Below, piece after piece: positions 43,374 through 51,891 of a DNA stretch of 64,000 bases. The notes under the pieces were generated by a model that was not told where the DNA came from, made no database searches, and saw nothing but the letters and a program-made list of their open reading frames with translations. How positions within the stretch are numbered: the stretch's first letter is position 1; every line of letters begins with the position of its first letter. This DNA comes from Maricaulis virginensis (GTDB lineage Bacteria; Pseudomonadota; Alphaproteobacteria; Caulobacterales; Maricaulaceae). A program made the translations under genes and the position numbers. The DNA lies in assembly GCF_027922185.1 (NCBI RefSeq), contig NZ_BSFE01000005.1, positions 124,001-188,000 on the forward strand, written 5' to 3'.

Positions 43374-43387
43374 TGGTAACGATAACA
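43374..43387. promoter_or_regulatory. LacI-type operator upstream of fba
   Basis: TGGTAACGATAACA, an imperfect palindrome matching 40864-40875 over GGTAACG, lies in the 183-base pgk-fba gap. Confidence 0.5.
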
Positions 43388-43477
43388 TCGGGCGGCCCGC
43401 GGGGCGCCAGGCCTGTCGCCGGAGGGCGGTGGGCAAGCGGCGCCCGGCGTATTAAAAGGGCTCTGCGGTAGAAAACG

Positions 43478-43498
43478 GGCGGACCGCGGCGGTCCGCC
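43478..43498. other. Hairpin in the fba leader
   Basis: GGCGGACC and GGTCCGCC form an 8-bp perfect stem with loop GCGGC, 30 bases before the fba ATG and not followed by a T-tract. It may stabilise or regulate the fba message. Confidence 0.45.
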
Positions 43499-43527
43499 AA
43501 TCGGTATTTGAAGCTGGGGTAGACGCG

Positions 43528-44565
43528 ATGGATCTCGATCAACTCAATGAAACCGCCTGTGCCATGGTGGCGCCGGGCAAGGGCATTCTCGCGGCGGACG
43601 AGTCGACGGGCACGATCGGCAAGCGCTTTGCCTCGATCGGTCTGGAGAACACGCCGGACAATCGCCGCGACTGGCGCGAAATGCTGTTCCGCACCGAAAT
43701 GGCGATGAATGAGCACGTCTCCGGCGTCATCCTGTACGACGAGACCATCCGTCAGAGCGCCAGGGACGGCACCACGCTGGTCCAGCTGATCCGCAATGCC
43801 GGCGCGATCCCGGGCATCAAGGTCGATACCGGCGCCAAGGCACTGGCCGGCGCCGAGGGCGAGACCGTGACCGAGGGCCTGGACGGCCTGCGCGACCGTC
43901 TGGCCGACTATTACGAGCTCGGTGCCCGCTTCGCGAAATGGCGTGCCGTGATCAATATCGGCCAGAACGGCGATGACAGCGTGCCCAGCCAGTACTGCAT
44001 CAATGTGAACATGCACGCCCTGGCCCGCTATGCAGCGCTGTGCCAGGAAGCCAATATCGTTCCGATCGTCGAGCCGGAAGTCATCATGGACGGCAACCAC
44101 TCGATCGAGCGCTGCTATGAAGTCACCGAATTCGCGCTGAAAACGCTCTACCGCGAACTGTTCGACCAGGGCGTCGTGCTGGAAGGCACGGTCCTCAAGC
44201 CGAACATGGTGATCTCCGGCACCACGGCCGATGACCGTGCGGGCATCGAGGAAGTCGCCGACATGACCGTGCAGTGCCTGGCCAATTGCGTGCCGGCCGC
44301 CGTTCCGGGCATCGCCTTCCTGTCGGGCGGGCAGAGCGACGAGGAGGCCACGGCCCACCTCAACGCCATGAATGCCAGCTATGACCTGCCCTGGCCGCTC
44401 ACCTTCTCCTATGGCCGCGCCCTGCAGGCCGCGCCGCTGAAGGCCTGGGCCGGAAAGCCGGAAAATGTCGCCGCCGGCCAGGCCGCCTTCAACCACCGCG
44501 CCCGCATGAACGGCCTCGCTTCGCTCGGCGAATGGGACGCGGCGATGGAGAAGGAAACGGCGTAA
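43528..44565 (+). CDS. fba: Class I fructose-bisphosphate aldolase
   Basis: 345-residue Schiff-base aldolase that cleaves or forms fructose 1,6-bisphosphate. The class I signatures are MVAPGKGILAADESTGTIGK RF at the N-terminus, GAIPGIKVDTGAKAL, FAKWRAVINIGQNG, the Schiff-base lysine in GTVLKPNMVISG, and LSGGQSDEEATAHLNAMN. This form is like eukaryotic aldolase and metal-independent; many bacteria instead use class II. It has its own upstream operator-like site, so it may be transcribed separately from gap-pgk. A strong terminator follows. Confidence 0.96.
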   Translation: MDLDQLNETACAMVAPGKGILAADESTGTIGKRFASIGLENTPDNRRDWREMLFRTEMAMNEHVSGVILYDETIRQSARDGTTLVQLIRNAGAIPGIKVDTGAKALAGAEGETVTEGLDGLRDRLADYYELGARFAKWRAVINIGQNGDDSVPSQYCINVNMHALARYAALCQEANIVPIVEPEVIMDGNHSIERCYEVTEFALKTLYRELFDQGVVLEGTVLKPNMVISGTTADDRAGIEEVADMTVQCLANCVPAAVPGIAFLSGGQSDEEATAHLNAMNASYDLPWPLTFSYGRALQAAPLKAWAGKPENVAAGQAAFNHRARMNGLASLGEWDAAMEKETA

Positions 44566-44592
44566 ACCGCCGGACCTTCGACATCTGCGCAA

Positions 44593-44628
44593 TAAAAAAC
44601 GGGGCCCCGCGGGGCCCCGTTCTCGTTT
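44593..44628. terminator. Bidirectional terminator after fba
   Basis: Perfect 10-bp stem ACGGGGCCCC/GGGGCCCCGT (44599-44620) around GC; TTCTCGTTT on the plus side, AATAAAAAAC on the other, serving fba and the converging gene at 44646. Confidence 0.88.
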
Positions 44629-44645
44629 CGGATATCGCCGGTGGA

Positions 44646-45113
44646 CTAGTTGCCCAGCTCGGAGATGGTCAGCGTGGCCGAGGCCATGCCGCTGCCGGAA
44701 CCATAGGTGCCGATCCAGATGTCGTACTGGCCAGACGGCGGGTTCGACCAGGACACCATCGGGTTCAGGCCATTGCTGTCGTCATTGCAGTACCAGGAGC
44801 CGTCCGGCGCGTTGACGACGATGGTCGTGTCGGCGTTCGAGCGGGCACCGATATAGAGCGGCAGGCTGCCGGCATTGTAGTGCAGGCGGTAGTCCGGTGC
44901 GTTGGCGATCATGCCGCGGCAGGAGCCGCCGAGCGAGGAGCTGGCGTCGATATTGCCGCCCGCGGTGATGGAGACCGTGTACGGGTCCGGCGCGAAGCCT
45001 GCCGTCAGCGTGGTCTGGCCGAAGGTCGGGCTTTGCGACCAGTCCTGGGCGGCGGCAACGCCGGCAACCGCAGCAGCGGCGATCGTGGCGGCGAAAATGG
45101 TCTTGATGGACAT
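44646..45113 (-). CDS. Secreted beta-sandwich (PPC-like) protein
   Basis: 155-residue exported protein. Signal peptide MSIKTIFAATIAAAAVAGVA, then a domain with TVSITAGGNIDASSSLGGSC, APDYRLHYNAGSLPLYIGAR, DTTIVVNAPDGSWYCNDDSN and SGQYDIWIGTYGSGSGMASA. These strings resemble the bacterial pre-peptidase C-terminal type of beta sandwich found in many secreted alphaproteobacterial proteins; no catalytic residues are present. Two cysteines may form a disulphide. The CAGGGGGAT ribosome site precedes ATG 45113. Function unknown. Confidence 0.75.
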   Translation of the reverse strand: MSIKTIFAATIAAAAVAGVAAAQDWSQSPTFGQTTLTAGFAPDPYTVSITAGGNIDASSSLGGSCRGMIANAPDYRLHYNAGSLPLYIGARSNADTTIVVNAPDGSWYCNDDSNGLNPMVSWSNPPSGQYDIWIGTYGSGSGMASATLTISELGN

Positions 45114-45288
45114 GAAATCCCCCTGCGAGAAAACAATCGGGAGGCCCACGGCCATCCCGGACGCGTGCTTCTCACATAATGCAGATGAAGGGAAGCTGAA
45201 CGTAGTCCGGGCGGCGATTTGCCTCGTGCACAACAAGGGGCGCTGAAAACGGTTGTCGGCTGCAGGGCGAGCTGCCAGAAGAGCCGGC

Positions 45289-45903
45289 ATGACGACCGCG
45301 CTCTACCTGATCACCCCGCCCCGTATCGACGAGACATTCGCTGCCCGCCTGGCCGAAGCCCTGGATGGCGGCGAGGTGGCGGCGCTGCAGATCCGCCTGA
45401 AGGATCATTCCCGCGACGAGGTCCGGGCCCTGGCGCCGGCCCTGATCGAGGCCGCCCATGCCCGCGACGTCGCCGTGATCCTCAATGACGATCCGGAACT
45501 GGCCGCCGAACTGGGCTGCGACGGGGTCCATATCGGCCAGCAGGACGGGACGGTGAAGGCCGCGCGCGCGATCATGGGCAAGGACCGCACGATCGGCGTG
45601 ACCTGTCACGACAGCCGCCACCTGGCGATGGTCGCCGGCGAGGCCGGGGCGGACTATGTCGCCTTCGGTGCCTTCTACCCGACCGCGACCAAGGACGCCC
45701 CGACGCAGGCCGAGCCGGGCCTCCTGACCTGGTGGACCGAATTGTTCGAACTGCCCTGTGTCGCGATCGGCGGGATCACGGCCGGCAATGCCGCGCCGCT
45801 GGTCGAGGCGGGGGCCGACTTCCTCGCCGTGTCCGGCGGTGTCTGGAACCATCCCGACGGACCCGCCGCCGCGGTGCAGGCGTTCAACGCGCTGTGCCGC
45901 TGA
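45289..45903 (+). CDS. thiE: Thiamine-phosphate synthase
   Basis: 204-residue TIM barrel that joins HMP-PP and the thiazole phosphate to thiamine phosphate. ThiE features: LIT(PP) start, VAALQIRLKDHSRDE, AVILNDDPELAAELGCDGVH followed by IGQQDG, GVTCHDSRH, YVAFGAFYPTATK (pyrophosphate/HMP pocket) and VAIGGITAGNAAPLV. The AGAAGAG ribosome site selects ATG 45289. It stands alone; no other thi genes are present. The protein is a little more divergent than E. coli ThiE, so TenI-like function cannot be fully excluded. Confidence 0.88.
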   Translation: MTTALYLITPPRIDETFAARLAEALDGGEVAALQIRLKDHSRDEVRALAPALIEAAHARDVAVILNDDPELAAELGCDGVHIGQQDGTVKAARAIMGKDRTIGVTCHDSRHLAMVAGEAGADYVAFGAFYPTATKDAPTQAEPGLLTWWTELFELPCVAIGGITAGNAAPLVEAGADFLAVSGGVWNHPDGPAAAVQAFNALCR

Positions 45904-45979
45904 GCGGGCGCTTATGAGGGCCGCATGTGACCGCTATGTCACTTGACCGGCACCCCTGCGTCACGCTGAAAGAGACGCC

Positions 45980-47113
45980 ATGATCCGATCCGTTCTGACT
46001 GCCGCCTGCCTTGCCGTCCTCTCCGCCGCTCACGCGCAGGAGGACCCGGGTGCGGCATTTCCCGACGAGCTGATCCTGCTGCCCGAAGACGTGCAGCGTG
46101 ACGCGCAGGCCGGCGATTTCGATGCCGAGACGGCCGAAGTCCCCACCGGCATGACCGCCGCCCAGGAAGCCTGGTATCGCGCGCAGATGGCCTTTGTCAG
46201 CGAGGACTGGTACCTCGCCCGCCGCTATGCCGAGACCGCTGCCGTGTCGGGCATCACCGACGCCGCAGCGCTGGCAGGCCTGATGGCCCGCGACGGACGC
46301 GGCGGTGAGGCCGACATGGCTGCTGCCGCAGGCTGGTTCCGCCGGGCAGCCGAGCAGGATCACCCCGTCGCGCTCTACCAGCTCGGCCTGCTGGCCCGGC
46401 TGGGCGATGACAGTCTCGATCTGGGCGATCCGCGCCGCTGGTTCGAGCGCGCCGCCCGGGCCGGTCATATCGACGCCATGGTCGCCTACGCGCTGGCGCT
46501 GAAAGCCTCGTCGGTGCCGCAGGACGGTCAGTCGGCCCGGCGCTGGGCGGAACGGGCAGCGCAGCAGGGATCGGCCGAAGGCATGTATCAGCTGGCCCAG
46601 ATGCTCGATGCCGGCGTTGGCGGCGAGCGCGACGCCGAAGGCGCGCGTATCTGGTACGAGCGGGCGGCCGAGGCCAATCTGGCCGAAGGTGCTTTCCAGG
46701 CCGGCATGATGTGGGCCGATGGCGAGGGCGGCGAGCAGGACGATGCCGAAGCAAGGCGCTGGCTGCGCATTGCCGCGGAAAGCAATTATCCGCCGGCCCA
46801 GGGCCAGTACGGGCTGATGCTCTACCAGGGCCGCGGCGGCGAGGCCGATGCCGCGCTGGCGGCCCACTGGTTCGGCCAGGGCGCGCGCGGTGGCGACGCG
46901 GAAAGCCAGTTCCTCTATGCCTTCGTGCTGGCCCAGGGTGACGGTGTCGAGCAGGATCTCGAGGCGGCCTATCGCTGGGTCGTCGCGGCCGGTGCCGATG
47001 CGCTGGGCGCACCGGTCCACAATCGCGACCGCGACCGTTTGCAGGCTGCACTCGAACGTGCGCTGCCGCTGGAAGTCCAGGCGCGTGTCCGCGAGGCCGG
47101 CGCGGGCGACTGA
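45980..47113 (+). CDS. Exported SEL1-repeat protein
   Basis: 377-residue periplasmic protein. Signal peptide MIRSVLTAACLAVLSAAHAQ, then about six SEL1-type repeats of about 36 residues (AAAGWFRRAAEQDHPVALYQ; ARRWAERAAQQGSAEGMYQL; ARIWYERAAEANLAEGAFQA; ARRWLRIAAESNYPPAQGQY; AAHWFGQGARGGDAESQFLY). These alpha-solenoids mediate protein-protein contact, often in signalling or secretion. The start follows AAAGAGACGCC. It lies between thiE and efp, separated by 76 and 104 bases. No partner can be named. Confidence 0.88.
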   Translation: MIRSVLTAACLAVLSAAHAQEDPGAAFPDELILLPEDVQRDAQAGDFDAETAEVPTGMTAAQEAWYRAQMAFVSEDWYLARRYAETAAVSGITDAAALAGLMARDGRGGEADMAAAAGWFRRAAEQDHPVALYQLGLLARLGDDSLDLGDPRRWFERAARAGHIDAMVAYALALKASSVPQDGQSARRWAERAAQQGSAEGMYQLAQMLDAGVGGERDAEGARIWYERAAEANLAEGAFQAGMMWADGEGGEQDDAEARRWLRIAAESNYPPAQGQYGLMLYQGRGGEADAALAAHWFGQGARGGDAESQFLYAFVLAQGDGVEQDLEAAYRWVVAAGADALGAPVHNRDRDRLQAALERALPLEVQARVREAGAGD

Positions 47114-47217
47114 GCCGATTGCGGCACCGCGCTTGCCGTTCCCTGTCCTCGCTGATAGGAGAGCGCCACCTCGCGGCCATCCGGCCGCTGTTCCGCTTAT
47201 TGCCCCAAGGTGACGGC

Positions 47218-47784
47218 ATGAAGATCAACGGCAATGAAATCCGGCCCGGCAACGTCCTGATGCACCAGGATACGCTGTGGGTTGCGGTGAAGACCGACCA
47301 CGTGAAACCGGGCAAGGGCGGCGCTTTCGCCCAGGTCGAGCTGAAGAACCTGCTCGATGGCCGCAAGCTGAACGAACGCTTCCGCGCCGCCGACAAGGTC
47401 GAGCGCGTGCGTCTGGAACAGAAGGATCACACCTTCCTGTTCGATACCGGCGACATGCTCACCTTCATGGACTCCGAAAGCTATGAGCAGATCGAGCTGC
47501 AGAAGGATTTCGTCGGCGAAGACCGCGCGGCCTACCTGCAGGAAGGCATGACGGTCGTTGTGGAATTCCACGAAGATCGTCCGATCGGCATTTCCCTGCC
47601 GCAGCACGTGACGCTGGAAGTGGCCGAGACCGAGCCGGTCGTGAAGGGCCAGACGGCGGCCAACTCCTACAAGCCGGCCATCCTGTCCAACGGTGTGCGC
47701 TCCTCCGTGCCGCCCTTCGTCGGTATCGGCGAAAAGATCATCGTGGCCACCGAGGACGGTTCCTACGTCCGCCGCGCGGACTGA
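47218..47784 (+). CDS. efp: Translation elongation factor P
   Basis: 188-residue factor that helps ribosomes make proline-rich stretches. MKINGNEIRPGNVLMHQDTL is the N-terminus; the tip loop PGKGGAF carries Lys33, equivalent to the beta-lysylated Lys34 of E. coli. The C-terminal OB domain ends in the EF-P signature TAANSYKPAILSNGVRSSVP and GIGEKIIV. CCAAGGTGACGGC precedes ATG 47218, and the longer frame to 47119 is not supported. Six bases before the IMPase gene, with which it is probably cotranscribed. Confidence 0.97.
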   Translation: MKINGNEIRPGNVLMHQDTLWVAVKTDHVKPGKGGAFAQVELKNLLDGRKLNERFRAADKVERVRLEQKDHTFLFDTGDMLTFMDSESYEQIELQKDFVGEDRAAYLQEGMTVVVEFHEDRPIGISLPQHVTLEVAETEPVVKGQTAANSYKPAILSNGVRSSVPPFVGIGEKIIVATEDGSYVRRAD

Positions 47785-47790
47785 TCCGGC

Positions 47791-48588
47791 ATGGGTGCCC
47801 TCTCTCCTCTCCTGACCGTGATGACCGAAGTGGCCGCCCGTGCCGGGCGGTCGCTGAATCGCGATTTCCGTGATGTCGAGCACCTGCAGGTGTCCCGCAA
47901 GGGGCCGGCCGACTTCGTCTCGATTGCGGACAAGAAGGCCGAGGACATCATCTATGATCGCCTGACCCAGGCTCGGCCGGGCTATGGCTTCCTGATGGAA
48001 GAGCGCGGCGTGGTCGAGGGCACCGACCGTTCCCACCGCTGGATCGTCGATCCGCTGGACGGGACGCTGAACTTCCTGCACGGCATGCCGCACTTTGCCG
48101 TCTCCATCGCGCTGGAGCGCGAGGGCGAGCTGGTCGCCGGCGTGATCTACAATCCCGCCACCGACGAGATGTTCCACGCCGAGAAGGGCCGTGGTGCCTG
48201 GCTGTCGGACCGCCGTCTGCGCGTGGCCAGTCGCAAGCATTTCGACGAGGCCGTGATCGCCACCGGCATGCCCTTCATGGGCAAGACCGGCCATGCCCGC
48301 TTTCTCAAGGAACTGCACCAGATCATGCCCCACACGGCGGGTGTCCGGCGCATGGGCTCCGCGGCGCTCGACCTCGCCTGGGTCGCGGCCGGCCGTTATG
48401 ACGGTTTCTGGGAGCGCAATCTGAAACCCTGGGACATCGCGGCCGGTATCGTGCTGGTGAAAGAGGCCGGCGGTTTCGTCTCCGAGGCCGATGGCGGCGA
48501 GGACATCCTGCGCACCGGCAATATCGCTGCCGGAAACGAGGACATGCTCGCCGAACTCACCGCACGCCTGAAGAAGGCGTCAGCCTAG
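47791..48588 (+). CDS. suhB: Inositol monophosphatase family protein (SuhB-like)
   Basis: 265-residue Mg2+-dependent phosphatase. Metal-binding motifs are present: FLMEERGVVEG (E), WIVDPLDGTLNFLHG (D, D, G-T-L-N-F), and WERNLKPWDIAAGIVLVKEA (second WD motif). The family acts on inositol phosphate, and SuhB also binds RNA polymerase in some bacteria. It is six bases after efp. Followed by two copies of the hairpin repeat. Confidence 0.88.
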   Translation: MGALSPLLTVMTEVAARAGRSLNRDFRDVEHLQVSRKGPADFVSIADKKAEDIIYDRLTQARPGYGFLMEERGVVEGTDRSHRWIVDPLDGTLNFLHGMPHFAVSIALEREGELVAGVIYNPATDEMFHAEKGRGAWLSDRRLRVASRKHFDEAVIATGMPFMGKTGHARFLKELHQIMPHTAGVRRMGSAALDLAWVAAGRYDGFWERNLKPWDIAAGIVLVKEAGGFVSEADGGEDILRTGNIAAGNEDMLAELTARLKKASA

Positions 48589-48639
48589 GGCAGGATCGCT
48601 TCCTGCGGAACCGGTTCTGCTCCAGACTCTTGAGTGGTC

Positions 48640-48744
48640 GCGTGATCGAACCGGTGAACCGGTCCCCACTTCACCTGATCACGCTCTACTTGAGTGGTCG
48701 CGTGATCGAACCGGTGAACCGGTGCCCACTTCACCTGATCACGC
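48640..48744 (-). repeat. REP-like hairpin repeat, two tandem copies (type B)
   Basis: Copies at 48640-48684 and 48700-48744, exactly 60 bases apart, both in reverse orientation. Read on the minus strand: outer stem GCGTGATC/GATCACGC, inner stem GGTGAA/TTCACC, loop GTGGGNACCGG. They align base for base (45 nt) with the type A units at 63351-63516. The azoR stop lies directly after copy 2. Confidence 0.9.
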
Positions 48745-48745
48745 T

Positions 48746-49354
48746 TCAGGCGGCCAGCGTCTCGATCCGCGCGTGCGCGGCTTCGAGCTTCTCGGCTTCC
48801 GCAAACATCAGCTGTCCGGCGTCGATGATCTCGACATCGGTGATGCCGATGAATTTCAGCACATGCTTCATGTAGTCCGTGGCGAAGTCGGTCTCGCTGC
48901 CGGCGGCCACGCCGCCGGAGACATAGACCAGGATGGCGCGCTTGCCGGTCAGCAGGCCTTCCGGCCCGGCTTCGGTATAGCGGAAGGTTTCCCGGGCCCG
49001 GGCGACCAGATCGATCCAGGCCTTCAGCGAGGCCGGAATGGTGAAATTGTAGATCGGCATCGTGATCACGATCGTGTCGGCGGCGCGCAGTTCCGCGACC
49101 AGCCGGTCGGAGAAGGCCAGTGCGGCCTTCTGGTCGTCCGAGCGCTGGGCGGGATCGGTGAAATTCGCGCCGATCCAGGTCTCGTCGACGAGGCGCATCG
49201 ACCCGTCCGCAAGATCGCGGACCGTGACGCGCGTGTCCGGGCGCTGTGCGGTGAGGCGGTCGACTACACGGTCGGCCAGGCCGCGGCTGTGCGAGCCCTC
49301 CCGGCGCATGCTGGCATCGACGCGGAGGATGTGGCGGGGCGAGGTATCGGTCAT
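48746..49354 (-). CDS. azoR: FMN-dependent NADH:quinone/azo reductase (AzoR-like)
   Basis: 202-residue flavodoxin-fold reductase of quinones and azo compounds. It starts MTDTSPRHILRVDASMRREG SHS, with FMN phosphate loop residues, and has the AzoR motifs ITMPIYNFTIPASLKAWIDL and RAILVYVSGGV. The expected size is about 200 residues. Ends immediately after the repeat pair and diverges from the MotA/MotB-like pair; the 231-base gap carries GGAATT palindromes. Confidence 0.9.
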   Translation of the reverse strand: MTDTSPRHILRVDASMRREGSHSRGLADRVVDRLTAQRPDTRVTVRDLADGSMRLVDETWIGANFTDPAQRSDDQKAALAFSDRLVAELRAADTIVITMPIYNFTIPASLKAWIDLVARARETFRYTEAGPEGLLTGKRAILVYVSGGVAAGSETDFATDYMKHVLKFIGITDVEIIDAGQLMFAEAEKLEAAHARIETLAA

Positions 49355-49448
49355 CGGAAGACTCCATCGGCTTGTCAGGTCCGGCGGCGGGTCTGCCGCG
49401 CGATGACCGACAGTTAGGTTCCCTCCCGTCCGGATTTAATGCGCCTTT

Positions 49449-49458
49449 TGGAATTCCA
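49449..49458. promoter_or_regulatory. GGAATTCC palindromic cluster upstream of azoR
   Basis: TGGAATTCCA (perfect palindrome) is followed by TTAATTCC and TGGAAT within 30 bases in the azoR/MotA-like divergent gap (49355-49585), a plausible binding site for a redox-type regulator. Confidence 0.35.
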
Positions 49459-49585
49459 TTAATTCCGATCTGGAATAAGGTGCTGCAGGACGCCCGCGCA
49501 CCCGGCGGAAGGCAGGCTTTGACCTCGCCTCCAAAATGTCCCAATCCGGGGTAAGGAAGGGCTGGAGCTGACACGAGGGGAAGGC

Positions 49586-50578
49586 ATGCCTGTTCTCGAC
49601 CGGAACGACCGCACGCATTCCGCACCGGCGGTGCGCTTTACCGGACCCTGGCGCTATATCGTCTGGATGGCGCTGTTCACGGCGGCCGTGGCGGCCATCT
49701 CGCTGTTCCTGATCGAGCCGCTGGGAGCGGCGTTCCGGGCCAATCCGGCAATCAATGGACTGATCCTGGCCGTGCTCGTCATCGGCGTCCTCTACACCTA
49801 TGCCCAGGCGCTGGGGATCGGGCCGGCAGCCCGCTGGCTCGTGCGTTTCCGCTCGTCGGAAGACCCGTCCAGCCTGCCGCGGCCGCCTGCACTCATCGCG
49901 CCGATGGCCTCGATGATCGGCCAGGCCGATGGCCGGGTCTCGCTGTCGGCCGGCTCGGTGCGCACCGTGCTCGACTCGGTCGGGGCCCGCATGTCGGAAG
50001 CCGGCGCCTTCACCCGCTATTTCGGCCGTCTGCTGATCTTTCTCGGCTTGCTGGGCACATTCTGGGGCCTCCTGCAGGTCGTCTCCGATGTCGGCGACGC
50101 CGTGCGGGCGGTGACGGAAAGCGCGACCGGCGCGGAAGCGGACGTGCTGCGTCTGATGTCGGCCATCGAGGATCCGATCCAGGGCATGGGTACGGCCTTC
50201 GCCTCCTCCCTGTTCGGTCTGGCCGGTTCGCTGGTCATCGGCTTTCTCGATCTGCAGGCCAGCCGCGCGCAGAACCGCTTCTACAACGAGATCGAGGAAT
50301 GGCTGTCCTCGATCTCGCGCCTGGCGGCCGCCGGTCCGGCATCGGCAGGCGATGGCGAGGTTTCCTCGGCCTATGTCGGCGCGCTGCTGGAGCAGACGGC
50401 CGAAACGCTCGACCGGCTGGCTCATACGCTGGAGCGCCACACCCGCCAGCTCGACACCACGCTGCAGCGCTTTGCCGAAGACAGCCGCGCGTCGAACGAG
50501 GAGGGGGTGCGGGCCCTGCGCGACGAGTTGCGGGTCTTCATCCGTGCCCTGCAATCGCGGGAGCGGGGAGGGGAATAA
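49586..50578 (+). CDS. MotA/TolQ/ExbB-like proton-channel protein
   Basis: 330-residue inner-membrane protein. Spans near residues 25-46 (WRYIVWMALFTAAVAAISLF), 57-77 and, after a cytoplasmic part, 144-165 (GRLLIFLGLLGTFWGLLQVV) and 195-215 (GMGTAFASSLFGLAGSLVIG). The GTFWGLLQ...GMGTAFASSLFGL arrangement is the MotA/ExbB core that forms a proton path. A soluble C-terminal tail of about 95 residues is polar and helical. Paired with a MotB-like gene three bases downstream, away from any flagellar or tol genes. Not flagellar MotA by context. Confidence 0.8.
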   Translation: MPVLDRNDRTHSAPAVRFTGPWRYIVWMALFTAAVAAISLFLIEPLGAAFRANPAINGLILAVLVIGVLYTYAQALGIGPAARWLVRFRSSEDPSSLPRPPALIAPMASMIGQADGRVSLSAGSVRTVLDSVGARMSEAGAFTRYFGRLLIFLGLLGTFWGLLQVVSDVGDAVRAVTESATGAEADVLRLMSAIEDPIQGMGTAFASSLFGLAGSLVIGFLDLQASRAQNRFYNEIEEWLSSISRLAAAGPASAGDGEVSSAYVGALLEQTAETLDRLAHTLERHTRQLDTTLQRFAEDSRASNEEGVRALRDELRVFIRALQSRERGGE

Positions 50579-50581
50579 GCC

Positions 50582-51571
50582 ATGGCTTCGCCCCGGTTTG
50601 CGCGTTTCCAGGAAGCCGATAACGGCGATCACTGGCCCGGCTTCGTCGATGCACTGGCGACATTGCTGCTGGTCATTGTCTTCCTGCTGTCGATCTTCGT
50701 CGCGGGCCAGTTTGCCCTGTCGCGCGCGCTGACCAGCCGGGACGACCAGCTGGCCGATCTCAATGCCCGCCTCTCGCAACTCGCCGACGAGCTCAATCTG
50801 GCCCGCGACGAAAACGCGGCGCTGGAAGTGCGCATTACCGGCCTGCGCGAAGAGCGCGATGCTCTTGAAGACGCACTGACCCTGGCGACGGGCCGGGTGG
50901 AAAGCCTGCAGTCCGATCTCGCTGCCGAAGAGGAAATGTCCGAGGAGAGCCGGCGTGCGCTCGCCCTGCTGAACCAGCAGATGCAAGTGCTGCGCGACCA
51001 GATCGCCTCGCTTAATGCTGCCCTGGAAGCCTCGGAACAACGCGCCGAGGAGGCCGAGGCCCAGGTCATCAATCTGGGTGAGCGTCTCAACGCCGCCCTC
51101 GCCGAGCGCGCGGCCGAACTGGCCGTCTACCGGTCCGATTTCTTCGGTCGCCTGCGCGAGATTCTCGGCAACCGCACCGGCGTGCGCGTCGTCGGCGACC
51201 GCTTCGTGTTCGAGACCGATGTTCTTTTCCCGTCCGGCTCGGCGGCGCTGTCGAGCGAGGGGCGCGAAAGCCTGCGGCCCATCGCCGACGCCATCATCCA
51301 GCTGACCGACGAGATCCCGGACGATATTGAATGGGTGATCCGCATCGACGGGCATACCGACCCGGTGCCGATCCGCACGACCTATCCGTCGAACTGGCAT
51401 CTCTCGGCGGCGCGCGCGATCTCGGTCGTGCAATGGTTCGAGGATCTCGGCGTGCCGTCCGAGCGGCTGGTCGCCGCCGGCTTCGGAGAAAACCATCCGA
51501 TCGCTGAGGGCCGGTCGGCCGAGGCCAATGCCCGCAATCGCCGCATCGAGCTGAAACTGACTTCGCGTTAG
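50582..51571 (+). CDS. MotB/OmpA-like peptidoglycan-binding protein with long coiled coil
   Basis: 329 residues. One N-terminal span (about residues 20-46, WPGFVDALATLLLVIVFLLS) with Asp22 in the position of the MotB proton-carrying Asp. Residues 50-175 are a long charged coiled coil (LADLNARLSQLADELNLARD; DALEDALTLATGRVESLQSD). A C-terminal OmpA/MotB domain follows (DVLFPSGSAALSSEGRESL; IDGHTDPVPI; NWHLSAARAISVVQWFED; NARNRRIELKL). Together with the preceding gene it should form a proton-driven stator-like unit anchored to the wall; the coiled coil would span the periplasm. Function unknown. Confidence 0.82.
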   Translation: MASPRFARFQEADNGDHWPGFVDALATLLLVIVFLLSIFVAGQFALSRALTSRDDQLADLNARLSQLADELNLARDENAALEVRITGLREERDALEDALTLATGRVESLQSDLAAEEEMSEESRRALALLNQQMQVLRDQIASLNAALEASEQRAEEAEAQVINLGERLNAALAERAAELAVYRSDFFGRLREILGNRTGVRVVGDRFVFETDVLFPSGSAALSSEGRESLRPIADAIIQLTDEIPDDIEWVIRIDGHTDPVPIRTTYPSNWHLSAARAISVVQWFEDLGVPSERLVAAGFGENHPIAEGRSAEANARNRRIELKLTSR

Positions 51572-51582
51572 GTGATGCGGGA

Positions 51583-51891
51583 TCAATAGCCCTGAAACAG
51601 GAAATCCATCGCGGCGGTGATGGTGTCGCGGTGTTCGGTTTCGATATTCGTGATCGGGCGTCCCAGAAGACGGTTCGGTACCATGGCGATATCGGTCGTC
51701 ACGAGCAGGTAGTCCTGACCTTCGATACCGAGCACGGGCATCAGCCTGTACACGGCTTCTCCCGTTGACGGGTCGAACGCGCGAAGCGGGATGACGACAC
51801 GACTGTCGAGATCGCTCAGCACATCCGATTGCACATCCACGGCCAGCCGTGCTGGCAGACCGGTCGGGCGGTAGACATCGAAGCGCGCCAC
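51583..51891 (-). CDS. ccdB: CcdB-family toxin (gyrase poison type)
   Basis: 102 residues, normal CcdB length (E. coli 101). It begins MARFDVYRPTGLPARLAVDV and contains DLDSRVVIPLRAFDP and the segment YLLVTTDIAMVPNRLLG, all typical. CcdB poisons DNA gyrase through its last residues, WGI in E. coli; here the end is FLFQGY, so the gyrase contact is changed. Its start touches the ccdA stop, so the pair is cotranscribed with antitoxin first. Confidence 0.9.
   Translation of the reverse strand: MARFDVYRPTGLPARLAVDVQSDVLSDLDSRVVIPLRAFDPSTGEAVYRLMPVLGIEGQDYLLVTTDIAMVPNRLLGRPITNIETEHRDTITAAMDFLFQGY

Noticed and set aside
49586..51571. ZorA/ZorB of a Zorya defence system
   Set aside because: Neighbours are azoR and ccdAB; no ZorC, ZorD or ZorE follows, and the MotB-like protein has a long coiled coil that ZorB lacks.
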